From: Galeopsis tetrahit
Taxonomy: Eukaryota; Streptophyta; Magnoliopsida; Lamiales; Lamiaceae
Reading direction: 5' to 3'
Assembly: GCA_963675135.1 (NCBI GenBank)
Contig: OY776132.1
Coordinates: forward strand, 9,672,001-9,736,000
Length of the DNA stretch: 64,000 nt
Shown: positions 63,642 to 64,000 of the stretch, piece after piece
Position numbering within the stretch: position 1 is the first letter of the stretch
Layout: each line of letters opens with the position of its first letter
The notes under the pieces: generated by a model
The model's input: the letters and a program-made list of their open reading frames with translations, nothing else
Told to the model about the DNA's origin: nothing
Database searches by the model: none
Position numbers and translations under genes: made by a program

Positions 63642-64000
63642 CGAACAGATCCTCACCCTACACTTTCCGGATTCAAAGATGATATCTAAACTTGTTTTGC
63701 ATTTTACTCCCTGAATTAAGTATGTATTTTTACTTCAGTACTTGTTTATTTCAATTTGCATTTGCACAATTATTAACTTATACCGCTTTGCTTGGCTAAA
63801 AAAAATAATCTGGAGAGTTCTCAAACCTAAAATACATTAGGAAAAAAAAAAAACTATGCGACTCGTGCGAATAAGGCGCAATGTCATTACTCAGACAACT
63901 TATATTGCAATGGATTAATTGTTACAATATATAGTCAATGAATCAGCACGATGCCCATTTCAAAACGATTTAACATGAACAAAGTCTTTTAAACATAAAA

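Larger units (their letters stand above)
10290..64000 (+). repeat. Head-to-tail array of a ~1,473-bp unit carrying an AGO4-type gene fragment, 36 copies, open at the right edge
   Basis: Successive exon starts are mostly 1471-1474 bp apart. The exceptions are copy 12 to 13 (1429, a 45-bp intron deletion) and copies 23 to 24 and 26 to 27 (1822, an internal duplication). Each unit holds a 206-nt exon, an 87-nt intron, and about 181 nt of the next exon. A 69-nt non-AGO tail with a stop follows, then an AT-rich spacer of about 900 bp with three related motifs and half a foldback element. Units 1 and 2 are of an older type; from unit 3 on they are almost uniform. The array continues past 64000, so total copy number is unknown. 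A collapsed or expanded assembly cannot be excluded from sequence alone. Confidence 0.97.

Noticed and set aside
10893..64000. Reading the array as a family of functional Argonaute genes
   Set aside because: No unit has PAZ, MID or PIWI, a start exon, or AGO sequence beyond EALRVL. A non-AGO tail with a stop follows every time.
10290..64000. Ribosomal DNA, 5S array or CRISPR as the cause of the regular spacing
   Set aside because: There is no rRNA-like sequence, the unit is AT-rich with AGO exons, and the period of 1.47 kb with long identical units does not fit a CRISPR array.

Overview
This is nuclear DNA of a flowering plant, most likely a dicot. The evidence is a class III peroxidase exon, an ARGONAUTE4-clade gene fragment with a plant-type 87-nt GT-AG intron, and plant transposon remains in AT-rich sequence. 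I see no intact protein-coding gene. The species cannot be fixed from the sequence.

Left flank (1 to about 10.3 kb). It holds a minus-strand LTR that runs off the left edge, a decayed peroxidase first exon with its TATA box (1868-2198), and a 1,239-bp inverted-terminal-repeat element in a 5-bp target duplication (3011-4249). Further right are a small non-autonomous LTR element (4606-5697), a foldback element (about 5967-6325), a SINE-like 3' end (about 6950-7068), a block of GAGGGAATTCCCTC repeats (9316-9700) and a 182-bp near-perfect hairpin (10410-10591). Between them lie scattered, diverged pieces of one ancestral sequence, best recognised by a motif around GTGACTCGTGCGAATAAGG. The same pieces make up the spacer of the array on the right, so the flank reads as an older, broken form of the same locus.

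Array (about 10.3 kb to the right edge, roughly 84% of the window). A unit of about 1,473 bp is repeated head to tail 36 times and continues past position 64000. Each unit carries the same piece of an AGO4/6/8/9-type ARGONAUTE gene: one exon, an 87-nt intron, and the next exon up to a fixed breakpoint, followed by non-AGO sequence with a stop codon. Spliced, this reads 151 residues covering only the N domain and the start of the next linker. PAZ, MID and PIWI are absent, so these copies cannot be Argonautes. Copies 1 and 2 are the most canonical. Copies 3-36 form a homogenised, derived subfamily with a few private or shared variants: a 45-bp intron deletion in copy 12, a shared frameshift in copies 7 and 8, a Gly-to-Val variant in copies 21, 24, 27, 32, 35 and 36, and two identical 347-bp internal duplications.

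Interpretation. A genomic, intron-containing piece of an AGO4-class gene was captured into a repetitive locus and then amplified into a gene-fragment satellite. AGO4-clade proteins bind 24-nt siRNAs in RNA-directed DNA methylation, so a long array of AGO4-class sequence could be both a source and a target of siRNAs acting on its parent gene. That is a hypothesis; the sequence shows only the array.
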